A stretch of DNA of 64,000 bases from Pseudomonadota bacterium. Lineage in GTDB: Bacteria; Desulfobacterota; Binatia; UBA9968. Under the pieces are notes generated by a model that was not told the origin of the DNA, made no database searches, and was given only the letters and a program-made list of their open reading frames with translations. Positions 27,737 to 35,637 of the stretch are shown one piece after another (positions within the stretch are counted from its first letter, which is position 1; each line of letters begins with the position of its first letter). The position numbers and the translations under genes are program-made. Location: NCBI GenBank assembly GCA_021324155.1, contig JAJPJQ010000023.1, positions 245,827 through 309,826 of the forward strand, given 5' to 3'.

Positions 27737-28663
27737 ATGGCATCGGAGTCGCTGTTTCAGCGCCTGAAAAACGGCCTGACGAAAAGCCGCGAGGGTTTCG
27801 CGCAAAAGCTCGAGGGGCTTTTCCAGACCGAGCGCGCGTGGGATGCGCAGACTCTCGCGGAAATGGAAGAGATCCTCTGGTCGGCCGACATCGGGGTCAA
27901 AGCGACCCAGCGGCTGGCCGATTCCGCCCAGCTCTATGTCGCCGGGCAAAGCGTTAAAGACCTTTCGTCTTTTCTAGAGCGCGAGATCGTCCACATTCTA
28001 AAAGAAGTGAGCCGTCCTATAGCCGTTGCGCCGATGTCCGCAAAGCCCTGGGTCATGCTTTTTTTAGGCGTCAATGGCGTCGGCAAGACGACGACGATCG
28101 GCAAGATGGCCGAGAAATCCCGCCGCGACGGCAAAAAAGTCCTGCTCGTGGCCGGCGACACGTTCCGCGCCGCCGCGGTCGAGCAGCTGGAAATCTGGGG
28201 CGGCCGGGTCGGCGCCGACGTCATCAAGCACCAGGCCGGCTCCGACCCGTCGGCGGTCGTCTTCGACGGCCTCCAAGCGGCGAAAAAGCGCGGCACGGAC
28301 GTCGTCATGATCGACACCGCCGGCCGGCTGCATAACAAAGCGCATCTCGTCGAAGAGCTGAAAAAAATCCGCCGCGTGATCGGGCGGGAGATGCCCGGCG
28401 CGCCGCACGAGACGCTGCTCGTGCTCGATGCGATCACCGGCCAAAACGGCCTGCAGCAGGCGCGCGTCTTTCAGGAAGCGATGGATTTGACCGGCATCGT
28501 GCTCACCAAGCTCGACGGCACCGCCAAGGGCGGCGTCGTGGTCGCGATCCAGGAGGAGCTGCGGATTCCCGTACAATACATCGGCGTCGGCGAAGACGTC
28601 GACGATCTCCAGCCTTTCGAGCCGGAAAGCTTTGTGAAAGCGCTGTTCGAGGCTAAGCAGTGA
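27737..28663 (+). CDS. ftsY: Signal recognition particle receptor FtsY
   Basis: 308 residues comprising only the N and G domains; the acidic A domain seen in E. coli is absent, as in many lineages. SRP GTPase motifs: G1 'GVNGVGKTTT' (about residue 111), 'AGDTFRAAAVEQL', 'DTAGRLHNK' (G3), 'TKLDGTAKGG' (G4) and the closing 'GVGEDVDDLQPF'. It docks ribosome-SRP complexes at the membrane for co-translational insertion. It lies directly after smc. Its last codon overlaps the start of an open frame leading into erpA, but that gene has its own promoter inside. Confidence 0.97.
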   Translation: MASESLFQRLKNGLTKSREGFAQKLEGLFQTERAWDAQTLAEMEEILWSADIGVKATQRLADSAQLYVAGQSVKDLSSFLEREIVHILKEVSRPIAVAPMSAKPWVMLFLGVNGVGKTTTIGKMAEKSRRDGKKVLLVAGDTFRAAAVEQLEIWGGRVGADVIKHQAGSDPSAVVFDGLQAAKKRGTDVVMIDTAGRLHNKAHLVEELKKIRRVIGREMPGAPHETLLVLDAITGQNGLQQARVFQEAMDLTGIVLTKLDGTAKGGVVVAIQEELRIPVQYIGVGEDVDDLQPFEPESFVKALFEAKQ

Positions 28664-28698
28664 CTGCCGTCAAAGCGATCAGAGGATTTTTCATTTCC

Positions 28699-28727
28699 TT
28701 GACTTCGCGCCGCGGAGCGTCTAGCCT
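28699..28727 (+). promoter_or_regulatory. Promoter of erpA, predicted leaderless
   Basis: TTGACT at 28699-28704, a 17-bp spacer, TAGCCT at 28722-28727, then 7 bp to the ATG at 28735. Transcription should start on or next to the ATG and no ribosome site is present. Confidence 0.65.
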
Positions 28728-28734
28728 TACTGCC

Positions 28735-29094
28735 ATGTCGCACGAACATGAAATCGCTGCAGGGCAGCCGGTTATCAGCCTTACCGAGCCGGCGATCCGG
28801 CAAGTGAAGGCGATCCTCGCACGCGAGCAGATCGAAGACCATGGTCTCCGCGTGGCAGTGACGAGCGGCGGCTGCTCGGGCTTTTCTTATGGACTCGACT
28901 TCGAGACCCAGGAAAGGCCCGGCGATATCGTCGCGACGTTCGACGGCGTGAAGATCTACGTCGACAGTAGCAGCGCGCCGTACCTCAACGGCACTGTCAT
29001 CGACTACGTCAGCGGTCTTCAGGAGTCCGGCTTCAAGTTCAATAACCCGAACGTCAAGGGCACTTGCGGCTGCGGCACGTCCTTTTCGGCATAG
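28735..29094 (+). CDS. erpA: Iron-sulfur cluster insertion/carrier protein (ErpA/IscA family)
   Basis: 119 residues starting MSHEHEIAAG. The A-type carrier signature is complete: Cys47 in 'TSGGCSGFSYGLDFE', Cys111 and Cys113 in 'GTCGCGTSF', plus 'SAPYLNGTVIDYV'. These three cysteines hold a [2Fe-2S] or [4Fe-4S] cluster for delivery to apoproteins. The frame is open to 28660 inside ftsY, but the upstream residues are unlike the family and contain the promoter, so the ATG at 28735 is preferred. Whether it is ErpA or IscA proper cannot be settled from one sequence; no isc or suf genes are adjacent. Confidence 0.92.
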   Translation: MSHEHEIAAGQPVISLTEPAIRQVKAILAREQIEDHGLRVAVTSGGCSGFSYGLDFETQERPGDIVATFDGVKIYVDSSSAPYLNGTVIDYVSGLQESGFKFNNPNVKGTCGCGTSFSA

Positions 29095-29100
29095 AAGCTG

Positions 29101-29184
29101 AGAAGCTTTCAGCAATCAGCTCTCAGCTAACAACATTAACTCTATCGTCCCTGCGTTAGCTGAAAGCTGACAGCTTTGCAGCTT
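29101..29184. repeat. Intergenic inverted repeat built of CAGCTTTCAGC-like units
   Basis: 'AGCTTTCAGCAATCAGCTCT' followed by CAGCTAAC (left arm to about 29131) and 'GTTAGCTGAAAGCTGACAGC' (right arm from 29155) are largely complementary. Units of this type recur between genes in many GC-rich genomes. It separates erpA from the dehydrogenase gene and could act as a transcription barrier. Confidence 0.7.
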
Positions 29185-29195
29185 CCGCGCTCATT

Positions 29196-30233
29196 ATGAA
29201 AGCAGTAAGGCTCCACGGCCACGGCGGCGTCGATCAGCTTCATTACGAAGAGGCCGACACCCCGAAGATCGTCTCGCCGACCGATGTCGTCGTCGCGCTT
29301 AAAGCCGCGGCGCTCAACCACATCGATCTGTGGAACCGCAAAGGCCTGACCGGCATGCAAGTCGAGATGCCTCATATCCTCGGCGGCGACGGTGCCGGCG
29401 TCGTCGCCGAAGTCGGCGCGGCGGTCGCGAACGTCAAGCCGGGCGATGCCGTCTGTCTCTATCCAGCGACTGGATGCGGCAAATGCGAATTCTGTCTCGC
29501 CGACAACGACTTCATGTGCATTCATCTCCGCGTCCTGGGAGAGCGGATCAATGGCACCTACGCCGAGTACGTCCGAGTTCCGGCGCAAAACTGCTTTCCC
29601 ATCCCGCCGGGACTGTCCTTCGAGGAAGCCGCGGCCTTCCCGCTCGTCTTCATAACCGTCTGGCGTATGCTGATCACGAATGCGCGCCTTATTCCCGGCG
29701 AGCAGGTGCTCGTCCTAGGGATCGGCGGCGGCGTCGCCGGCGCCGCGCTGCAGGTCGCAAAGCAGATGGGCGCGCACGTCATTGTAACGTCCTCGACCGA
29801 GGAGAAGCTCGCGCTGGCAAAGAATTGGGGCGCCGACCACGGCATCAATTATACGAAGAGCGATTTCGCCAAGGAAACGCGCGCGCTCACGAAAAAGCGT
29901 GGCGTCGACATCGTTGTCGACTGCGTCGGCGGCGAGGGTTGGAACAAGAGTCTCGCCGCGCTCGCCAAGGGCGGGCGCGTCGTCACTTGCGGCGCGACGG
30001 CGGGCGCAAACCCGCCCACCGATCTCCGCCGGGTCTTCTGGAACAACCTGAGCATCTTCGGCTCGACGCTGGGTAGCCGCGAGGAGTTCCGCCAAGTCGT
30101 GAACTTTTTCTGCAACACGAACATGCGGCCGATCATCGATCAGGTCTTTCCGCTGAAAGACGCCGCGGCCGCGCACGAGCGGATGGAGCGCGCCGAGCAA
30201 TTCGGCAAGATCGTCCTCCACATCGCGGATTAA
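29196..30233 (+). CDS. Zinc-binding medium-chain alcohol dehydrogenase family protein
   Basis: 345 residues. GroES-like N-terminus ('LNHIDLWNRKG', 'MPHILGGDGAGVVAEVG'), the four-Cys structural zinc site 'GCGKCEFCLADNDFMC' (about 95-109), Rossmann motif 'VLVLGIGGGVAGAALQVAKQMGA' and a conserved end 'PLKDAAAAHERMERAEQFGKIVL'. In the MDR superfamily this set indicates an NAD(P)-dependent dehydrogenase or crotonyl-CoA-reductase-like enzyme; the substrate is unknown. The gene is flanked by an inverted repeat upstream and by rsmD downstream. Confidence 0.88.
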   Translation: MKAVRLHGHGGVDQLHYEEADTPKIVSPTDVVVALKAAALNHIDLWNRKGLTGMQVEMPHILGGDGAGVVAEVGAAVANVKPGDAVCLYPATGCGKCEFCLADNDFMCIHLRVLGERINGTYAEYVRVPAQNCFPIPPGLSFEEAAAFPLVFITVWRMLITNARLIPGEQVLVLGIGGGVAGAALQVAKQMGAHVIVTSSTEEKLALAKNWGADHGINYTKSDFAKETRALTKKRGVDIVVDCVGGEGWNKSLAALAKGGRVVTCGATAGANPPTDLRRVFWNNLSIFGSTLGSREEFRQVVNFFCNTNMRPIIDQVFPLKDAAAAHERMERAEQFGKIVLHIAD

Positions 30234-30282
30234 GATAGACAAAATCCGCGAAAGCACTTATTTTATCTTTTACAGACCCGCC

Positions 30283-30849
30283 ATGCGCGTAATCGCCGGA
30301 CAAGCGAGGGGCCGCCGGTTGCGGACGCCGAAAGGACGCGAGCTGCGTCCGACGGCGGATCGCGTCAAAGAGGCGCTGTTCAATATTCTCCCGCACGATC
30401 TTAGCGGCCGGCGCGTTCTCGACCTTTTCGCCGGCACCGGCAATCTCGGACTGGAGGCGTTGAGCCGCGGCGCCGAAAAAGCGGTCTTCGTCGATATTTC
30501 CCGTCCGGCGACGATGGTGATCGAAGAGAACGTGCAAGCGCTCGGCTACGGCGCGAGCGCCCGCGTCCTGACGGGGCCGGTTTTCAAGGCGGTGCGCACG
30601 CTCGCCCGCAGCGGCGAGCGATTCGATGTGATCCTGCTCGACCCGCCGTACGAGCGCGGGCTGGCGGGAGAAGCTCTAAAGGAGATCGCCAAGGAGAGCG
30701 TGCTCGCCGACGGCGGCGTCGTCGTGGCGGAGCACAGCATTCGCGATCGTCTGGAGGAAAACTACGGCGGGCTCGTATTGAGCGACACGCGGCGCTACGG
30801 CGATACGGCGCTGTCTTTTTACCGCGGCGGAGAGCGGGTGGAGGAATAG
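30283..30849 (+). CDS. rsmD: 16S rRNA (guanine-N2)-methyltransferase RsmD
   Basis: 188 residues. 'MRVIAGQARGRRLRTPKGRELRPTADRVKEALFNIL' is the hallmark RsmD beginning, followed by AdoMet motif 'VLDLFAGTGNLGLEALSRGA' and the catalytic 'VILLDPPYERG' (DPPY). It methylates a single guanine (G966 in E. coli) of small-subunit rRNA. The stop is separated by 4 bp from the coaD start; rsmD-coaD is a common pair and they form an operon with the aminotransferase gene. Confidence 0.96.
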   Translation: MRVIAGQARGRRLRTPKGRELRPTADRVKEALFNILPHDLSGRRVLDLFAGTGNLGLEALSRGAEKAVFVDISRPATMVIEENVQALGYGASARVLTGPVFKAVRTLARSGERFDVILLDPPYERGLAGEALKEIAKESVLADGGVVVAEHSIRDRLEENYGGLVLSDTRRYGDTALSFYRGGERVEE

Positions 30850-30853
30850 AGGA

Positions 30854-31342
30854 ATGGCGCAGACGAAAATCGCGATCTATCCCGGTTCGTTCGATCCGAT
30901 CACCAACGGCCACGTCGACCTCGTCAAGCGCACGCTCGGCGTCTTCGACCGGATTGTCGTCGCGATCGCACGCAACCCGGAAAAGGACCGGTCGCTCTTC
31001 GATCTCGAAGAGCGTTTGGACATGATCCGGCAGGTTTTCAAAGGATTCGGCAACCGCGTCCAGGCCGAGAGCTTCGAGGGGCTGTTGGTTCAATACGCGA
31101 AAAAGACCGGCGCGAAGGTCATCATCCGCGGCCTGCGCGCGGTGTCGGATTTCGAATACGAATTTCAGATGGCGATGATGAACCGCGAGCTCGCGCCCGG
31201 CATCGAGACGCTGTATATGATGACGGGGCAGGATCACTTTTACATCAGCTCGCGGCTGGTGAAGGAAGTCGTGAGCCTGGGCGGCGACATCTCGGGATTT
31301 GTGCCGGCGATCGTGGCGAAGAAATTGAAGGAAAAGTTTTAG
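30854..31342 (+). CDS. coaD: Phosphopantetheine adenylyltransferase
   Basis: 162 residues of the usual length. Nucleotidyltransferase motif 'YPGSFDPITNGHVDLV' (T/HxGH type), 'IIRGLRAVSDFEYEFQMAMMNREL' and 'HFYISSRLVKEVVSLGGDISGFVP' (S-S-R ATP-binding). It makes dephospho-CoA from 4'-phosphopantetheine and ATP, the penultimate step of CoA synthesis. Sits in the rsmD-coaD-aminotransferase operon with a GAGGA ribosome site overlapping the rsmD stop. Confidence 0.98.
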   Translation: MAQTKIAIYPGSFDPITNGHVDLVKRTLGVFDRIVVAIARNPEKDRSLFDLEERLDMIRQVFKGFGNRVQAESFEGLLVQYAKKTGAKVIIRGLRAVSDFEYEFQMAMMNRELAPGIETLYMMTGQDHFYISSRLVKEVVSLGGDISGFVPAIVAKKLKEKF

Positions 31343-31355
31343 GAGATCTCGCTTT

Positions 31356-32549
31356 ATGAGACTCGGGAAGAAAACACAGGGCATTAAGCCTTCGGTCACG
31401 TTGGCGCTCGCGGCCAAGGCGCAAGTGCTGCGCGCCGAAGGCGTCGACCTCGTCAATTTCACGGCCGGCGAGCCCGACTTCGACACGCCGCAGCGTATCA
31501 AGGACGCGGCGATCGAGGCGCTCAAAAAAGGCATGACGAAATACACAGATGTGCGCGGCATCGAGCCGCTGCGCCAAGCGATCGCCGAGAAATACAAGCG
31601 CGAATACGGATTGGAGTACACGAAAGACGAAGTGCTGGTAAGCTGCGGCGGCAAACACGCGCTCTACAATCTCGTGCAGGCATTGATCGACGACGGCGAC
31701 GAGGTCGTCATCCCCTCGCCTTACTGGGTGAGCTATTCGGACATCGCGCTCCTCGCGGGCGGCGTTCCCAAGCTGGTCGAGACGAAGGAAGCGAACGGCT
31801 TTCGCATCACGCCGGCGGAGCTGGAGAAAGCGCTCACGCCGAAGACGCGCATGTTCATCCTGAACAGCCCGTCCAATCCGACCGGCGCCGCCTACGATCG
31901 CGGCGAGCTCGACGCCCTGTCGCGCGTTCTCGAGCGGCACGACTGCCTGATTCTATCCGACGATATCTACGAGAAGATCGTCTACGACGGCTTCAAGTTC
32001 CACCAGATCACCGCGCTCAATCCGAAGCTCCGCGACCGGACGATCATCACGAACGCCGTCTCCAAGACGTACGCGATGACCGGATGGAGAATCGGCTACG
32101 CGGTCGGGCCTAAGGAAGCGGTCACGGCGGCGAGCAAGATCCAGAGCCAGAGCACGTCCAACCCGACGTCCATCGCGCAGGCTGCTGCGCTGGAAGCGAT
32201 CCGCGGACCGCAGGACGAAGTGCCGGTGATGGTCGGCGAGTTCAAGAAGCGGCGCGACGCGATCGTCGCGCGGCTCGCCGCGATTCCGGGGATCGGCTGC
32301 TTCAAGCCGCAGGGCGCGTTCTACGTTTTTCCCAACGTGCGCGCGCTGTTCGGGAAAAAGCACAAAGACAAGCCGCTCGCGACGCCGGCGGACGTTGTCG
32401 AATACTTCCTCGACTCCGCGCGCGTCCTCGCCGTCCCCGGAGAGGACTTCGGCTCGAAAGAAAATATCCGCATCAGCTACGCGACATCGATGCAGGAGAT
32501 CGAAAAGGGCTGCGACCGGATCGCAGAAGCGGTGCGCAAGCTCGGCTGA
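31356..32549 (+). CDS. aspB: Class I pyridoxal-phosphate aminotransferase (aspartate aminotransferase-like)
   Basis: 397 residues. Fold-type I signatures: 'FTAGEPDFDTPQRIKDAA', 'NSPSNPTGAAYDRGEL', the Schiff-base lysine in 'ITNAVSKTYAMTGWRIGYAVG' and the closing 'NIRISYATSMQEIEKGCDRIAEAV' (Arg binding the alpha-carboxylate). It closely follows the bacterial AspB/AspC-Ib pattern, so aspartate/2-oxoglutarate transamination is the best guess, though substrates in this subfamily vary. Last gene of the rsmD-coaD operon (13-bp gap, AGGAGA ribosome site). Confidence 0.9.
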   Translation: MRLGKKTQGIKPSVTLALAAKAQVLRAEGVDLVNFTAGEPDFDTPQRIKDAAIEALKKGMTKYTDVRGIEPLRQAIAEKYKREYGLEYTKDEVLVSCGGKHALYNLVQALIDDGDEVVIPSPYWVSYSDIALLAGGVPKLVETKEANGFRITPAELEKALTPKTRMFILNSPSNPTGAAYDRGELDALSRVLERHDCLILSDDIYEKIVYDGFKFHQITALNPKLRDRTIITNAVSKTYAMTGWRIGYAVGPKEAVTAASKIQSQSTSNPTSIAQAAALEAIRGPQDEVPVMVGEFKKRRDAIVARLAAIPGIGCFKPQGAFYVFPNVRALFGKKHKDKPLATPADVVEYFLDSARVLAVPGEDFGSKENIRISYATSMQEIEKGCDRIAEAVRKLG

Positions 32550-32572
32550 GGATCCGATCTTCTCTCCTCCTC

Positions 32573-32688
32573 CCGCCGCGGCGGCGGGGAGCGAGGCCGC
32601 ATTCGCAGGAGCGCTTCCGGCCTTGCCGAGAACAAACGTAGGAATAAGCGCGACAAAGCCTCGCGGCACCGGCTTATCGAATGCGGCC
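32573..32688. repeat. Intergenic GC-rich hairpin and long inverted repeat between convergent genes
   Basis: CCCGCCGCGGCGGCGGG near 32575 can fold on itself. It is followed by an 11-bp inverted repeat, GGCCGCATTCG at 32595-32605 with its complement at 32678-32688. It lies between the convergent aminotransferase and Nudix genes, where a bidirectional transcription stop would make sense; no T-tract is present. Confidence 0.55.
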
Positions 32689-32708
32689 GAGAGCCGCGCC
32701 GCCGAGGC

Positions 32709-33134
32709 TCAATACTTCGGGCGCGCGCCGGTTTTTTTGTAGTGGAAATAATCCTTGAGAATCTGCGCGTGATCGAATACGAGCGGCGCAGGCAGGTTGG
32801 TTTCTTGAAAGATCGCTGCGTTCTTGGCGTCGTCGGCGCCCTTCGGCGTCCCGCTCGCCTTCGCTATAAATACCGTCGAGATTGTGTGTCCGCGCGCGTC
32901 GCGCTTCGGGTCGGAGTAGCTGTGGAGCTGCTCGATTAGCTTGACGTCGAGGGAAATTTCTTCCTTCGCCTCGCGCGCCGCCGCGGTCTCCAGGCTCTCG
33001 CCGTAGTCGACGAAGCCGCCGGGAATCGCCCAGCCGTGCGGCGGGTTTTTGCGCTCGATCAGAACGATGCCGTCGCCGATCTCGATCAGGATATCGACGG
33101 TGGGCACCGGGTTCTTTTTTTCCTTCTCCGCCAT
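32709..33134 (-). CDS. Nudix hydrolase
   Basis: 141 residues with a complete Nudix box: '[25 protein letters not shown]' (G-x5-E-x7-R-E-x2-E-E). The N-terminal '[29 protein letters not shown]' is typical of enzymes hydrolysing nucleoside diphosphates or ADP-ribose/sugar conjugates. The substrate is not predictable. Divergent from the initiator tRNA gene. Confidence 0.92.
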   Translation of the reverse strand: MAEKEKKNPVPTVDILIEIGDGIVLIERKNPPHGWAIPGGFVDYGESLETAAAREAKEEISLDVKLIEQLHSYSDPKRDARGHTISTVFIAKASGTPKGADDAKNAAIFQETNLPAPLVFDHAQILKDYFHYKKTGARPKY

Positions 33135-33142
33135 AGGTTTAC

Positions 33143-33171
33143 TTGACTAGGCTGCGACCGGCATGTAGTAG
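33143..33171 (+). promoter_or_regulatory. Promoter of the initiator tRNA gene
   Basis: TTGACT at 33143-33148, 17-bp spacer, TAGTAG at 33166-33171 (a TAGTAT three bases on is an alternative). The mature tRNA begins 22 bp downstream, leaving room for a short 5' leader. Confidence 0.6.
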
Positions 33172-33193
33172 TATTATTTCCTTCAAAGCTTGC

Positions 33194-33270
33194 CGCGGGG
33201 TGGAGCAGTCTGGTAGCTCGCAAGGCTCATAACCTTGAGGTCCCGGGTTCAAATCCCGGCCCCGCAACCA
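33194..33270 (+). tRNA. Initiator tRNA-fMet (CAU)
   Basis: A 77-nt cloverleaf with anticodon loop CTCATAA and CCA encoded in the gene. The acceptor begins CGCGGGG and ends CCCCGCAACCA, so position 1 (C) faces A72: the unpaired C1-A72 that marks bacterial initiators and lets the formyltransferase recognise them. The D arm GAGCAGTCTGGTAGCTC matches E. coli tRNA-fMet except for one loop base. The anticodon stem is CAAGG/CCTTG, so only two of the usual three G-C pairs next to the loop are present. Confidence 0.95.
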
Positions 33271-33274
33271 ACCG

Positions 33275-33307
33275 AAAGGGGGCCGTTCAACGGCCCCTTT
33301 TCTTTTT
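33275..33307 (+). terminator. Rho-independent terminator after tRNA-fMet
   Basis: Stem GGGGCCG (33279-33285) / CGGCCCC (33291-33297) with loop TTCAA, extended by A-T pairs and followed by TTTTCTTTTT. It begins 4 bp after the tRNA. Confidence 0.9.
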
Positions 33308-33312
33308 CCTCG

Positions 33313-34317
33313 TCAACTCTTTCCTCCATAAACCTTATCAAAAAACCCTTCGGCCTCAAGACGCTTGAGCAGCGAGGGATCGACGAAGTCTTCAGCCTTC
33401 ACGTTGGCGACCTTCGGATTCTGCTCCGCTACGTACTTTAGCACCGTGCGCGTGCCTTCGAGGGTCGGATAGGGCTTGCGGTCCATCTCCTCCAGCGCCT
33501 CTTGATAAAACTCCTCCGCCTGCTCGGGCTTCTGCAGGCGCAGATTTCTCGCGATGACCTCCTTCACCGCCTGCTTGTTCTCCTTGTTGAACACGTAGGC
33601 ATATCCTTCGATGACCGCGCGGGTGAAGTTCTCGCCAATCTTCGCGCCGGGGGCGACGAACTCGCGCTTCGCCGCCAGGACAGTGTTTTGATACGGGATC
33701 TTCGCCGCGTTGAGATCGAGCAAGGCCGTGTAGCCTCTCGAGAGCATCATCTTGGTCGGAAGCCTCTGCAGCATCGCCGCGTCGAGCCCCTTGGCTTCGA
33801 GCGCCGCCATGCGCTCGGGGTCGAGGCCGGTCTGCAGCAGCACGATGCCGTCGCGCTTTACGTTGAGCCCGAGGTGATCGAGCGCGATCAGCGCCGAGAT
33901 ATGCGACGAGCCGCCGAAGCGCGCGGTGCCGAGCCGCTTGCCCTTCAGATCGGCCGCGCTCTTGATGCTCGGCTGAGACACCAGCGTGAACGGCGAGGTA
34001 TTGCTGACGCCGAGGAAAGCCACGATCTTCTCGCCGCTCGCGACGAGACTCACGAGCGCCGCCGGAGCGCCGGCCGCGACTTGAATCTCCCCCGCCGCCA
34101 GCATCTGCGCCACCAGCGCGCCGCCGGCGACGAAGATCATCTGCACGTCGAGACCGTATTTATCGAAAATCTTTTTGTCCTTCGCGACCCAGAAAGGCGT
34201 GTTGTGCGGCGTAGCCGTGGAAACCGCAACACGTACGACCTGGCGCGTTTGCGCTTCGGCCGCAAGCGGCGAAAGCAACACCGCCAGCAGCATCGTCATC
34301 AGCTTAAGCCTTCGCAT
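33313..34317 (-). CDS. NMT1/NitT-TauT-type solute-binding protein
   Basis: 334 residues from the ATG at 34317, placed right after a GGGAG ribosome site and directly before a signal peptide ('MRRLKLMTMLLAVLLSPLAAEA'). The mature part 'VVRVAVSTATPHNTPFWVAKDKKIFDKYGLDVQMIFVAGGALVAQML' is the SsuA/THI5/NMT1-like receptor fold of ABC importers for sulfonates, pyrimidines, aromatic acids and similar. No ATPase or permease of ABC type is adjacent; the gene overlaps a BenE-type permease by 14 bp, so the two are co-expressed. Solo receptors like this are abundant in soil Binatota/Rokubacteria-type genomes. Confidence 0.87.
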   Translation of the reverse strand: MRRLKLMTMLLAVLLSPLAAEAQTRQVVRVAVSTATPHNTPFWVAKDKKIFDKYGLDVQMIFVAGGALVAQMLAAGEIQVAAGAPAALVSLVASGEKIVAFLGVSNTSPFTLVSQPSIKSAADLKGKRLGTARFGGSSHISALIALDHLGLNVKRDGIVLLQTGLDPERMAALEAKGLDAAMLQRLPTKMMLSRGYTALLDLNAAKIPYQNTVLAAKREFVAPGAKIGENFTRAVIEGYAYVFNKENKQAVKEVIARNLRLQKPEQAEEFYQEALEEMDRKPYPTLEGTRTVLKYVAEQNPKVANVKAEDFVDPSLLKRLEAEGFFDKVYGGKS

Positions 34318-35602
34318 GATCTTTACTCCCTTCCCGCTGCGCATCGTCTTCTCCGCGCCAATAGGCGCGCATCTCTTTACGCTCCGCGAGCGCGGATACG
34401 GCGAATCCGGCGAGCACAGCCCAGAACGCCGCGCTGATGCCCGCGAAGCTGAACGGCGTCGCGGCGATCGCAAAAGCGACGAGCGCGCCGAACCGCAACC
34501 GGCCGCCGAAGGCCTTCTCGAACGCCTCCTGAAGCGACGAGAGGATCGCGAGACCCGCCAGCGCGATCACATAATGCCGCGGCACGATGGACAGCACAGA
34601 GCTCACCGCGCTCGCCGCCAGCGCCAGGATGAACGTCAGTATAGCCGCCGTCACGCTCGCCGCATAGCGGCTGGCCGCCGGTCCCGCCTCGGGCGCGGCG
34701 ACGATCGCGACCGCAGTGCGCCCGACGATCGCCGGACAGCCGCCGAGCAGCGCGTTGACGATCGAGCCAAGGCCGACGACGACCGTCACGGGCTTCGTCG
34801 GCGCATCATAGCCTTGCGCGCGGAGGAATCCGAGCCCCTGCACGTTTCCGAGCACCATCGACAACACAACCATAGGCAGACTCACGGCAATGAATGCCGA
34901 GACCGAGAAGTCTATCTGCGGCACTACCAGCGCCGGCAGTTCCCACGCGATCGGCCGCGCCGCGAAGTCGCGCGTAATAACAATTGCCGCCGCGCCGCCG
35001 AGGAGCGCGAGGCCCATCGCCGGCACACGCGGCCGCGCGATGATCCGCCCGAGCAGATAACCGGCAACCGTCGCCCCGCCGACTATTATATCCTCGACGG
35101 TCGCCTTGATCATGCGCACGACGTATTCGAGGATGCTGCCGGCAAACATGCCCATAACGATCGGCAGCGGCAGCCAGTCCATGATACGCCCGCCGACCCC
35201 GGCGAGGCCGAGCACGACGATCAGAATGCCCGCCATGAGATTGGCGCCGACCAGTTCCGCGAAGCTATACTGGCCGGCGAGCGTGCCCATGTAGACGAGA
35301 CCGGGAATCGTCCAGGTTATGGGGATCGGCTGGCGATAAACGAGCGAAAGTGCGAGCGAGGAGGCGGCGGCGCTCGCCCAGACGATGAAAATCCAGCTCG
35401 AAGACTCGGCCGCGCCGAGACTTAGCTGGCGGGAGACCGCGATCTGGAGCGGCACCATGCCCGACGCGAACCAGATGAAGGTCGTCAGACCGGCCCAGAG
35501 CGCCGCCGCGTTGAAGTCCGCAAAAGACAGCGATGCGGGTATTTTGACGCCGCTTGGAATATTTTTTCTCGACCCTGTTGACGAGACGCTCAAGACGGTC
35601 AA
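34304..35602 (-). CDS. benE: BenE-family (benzoate/H+ symporter-like) membrane transporter
   Basis: 432 residues with about 12 hydrophobic segments. Family motifs: 'LWAGLTTFIWFASGMVPLQIAVSRQLSL', 'YRQPIPITWTIPGLVYMGTLAGQYSFAELVGANLMAGI' and 'GLGSIVNALLGGCPAIVGRTAVAI'. BenE proteins import benzoate with protons; here the family is sure but the substrate is not. It is the first gene of a two-gene minus-strand operon with the NMT1-type receptor. The start has a short 35-bp gap to the divergent MobA-like gene, so both promoters must be compact or overlapping. Confidence 0.88.
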   Translation of the reverse strand: MTVLSVSSTGSRKNIPSGVKIPASLSFADFNAAALWAGLTTFIWFASGMVPLQIAVSRQLSLGAAESSSWIFIVWASAAASSLALSLVYRQPIPITWTIPGLVYMGTLAGQYSFAELVGANLMAGILIVVLGLAGVGGRIMDWLPLPIVMGMFAGSILEYVVRMIKATVEDIIVGGATVAGYLLGRIIARPRVPAMGLALLGGAAAIVITRDFAARPIAWELPALVVPQIDFSVSAFIAVSLPMVVLSMVLGNVQGLGFLRAQGYDAPTKPVTVVVGLGSIVNALLGGCPAIVGRTAVAIVAAPEAGPAASRYAASVTAAILTFILALAASAVSSVLSIVPRHYVIALAGLAILSSLQEAFEKAFGGRLRFGALVAFAIAATPFSFAGISAAFWAVLAGFAVSALAERKEMRAYWRGEDDAQREGSKDHAKA

Positions 35603-35637
35603 AAATAACGCGTCAGCACAATCGAAGGCAACCTGCT

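Noticed and set aside
28660..28734. An N-terminal extension of ErpA overlapping ftsY by 4 bp
   Set aside because: The extra residues are unlike any A-type carrier and the stretch contains a well-formed promoter pointing at the ATG at 28735.
33194..33270. Elongator tRNA-Met
   Set aside because: The C1-A72 mismatch and near identity to the E. coli initiator sequence show that it is tRNA-fMet.
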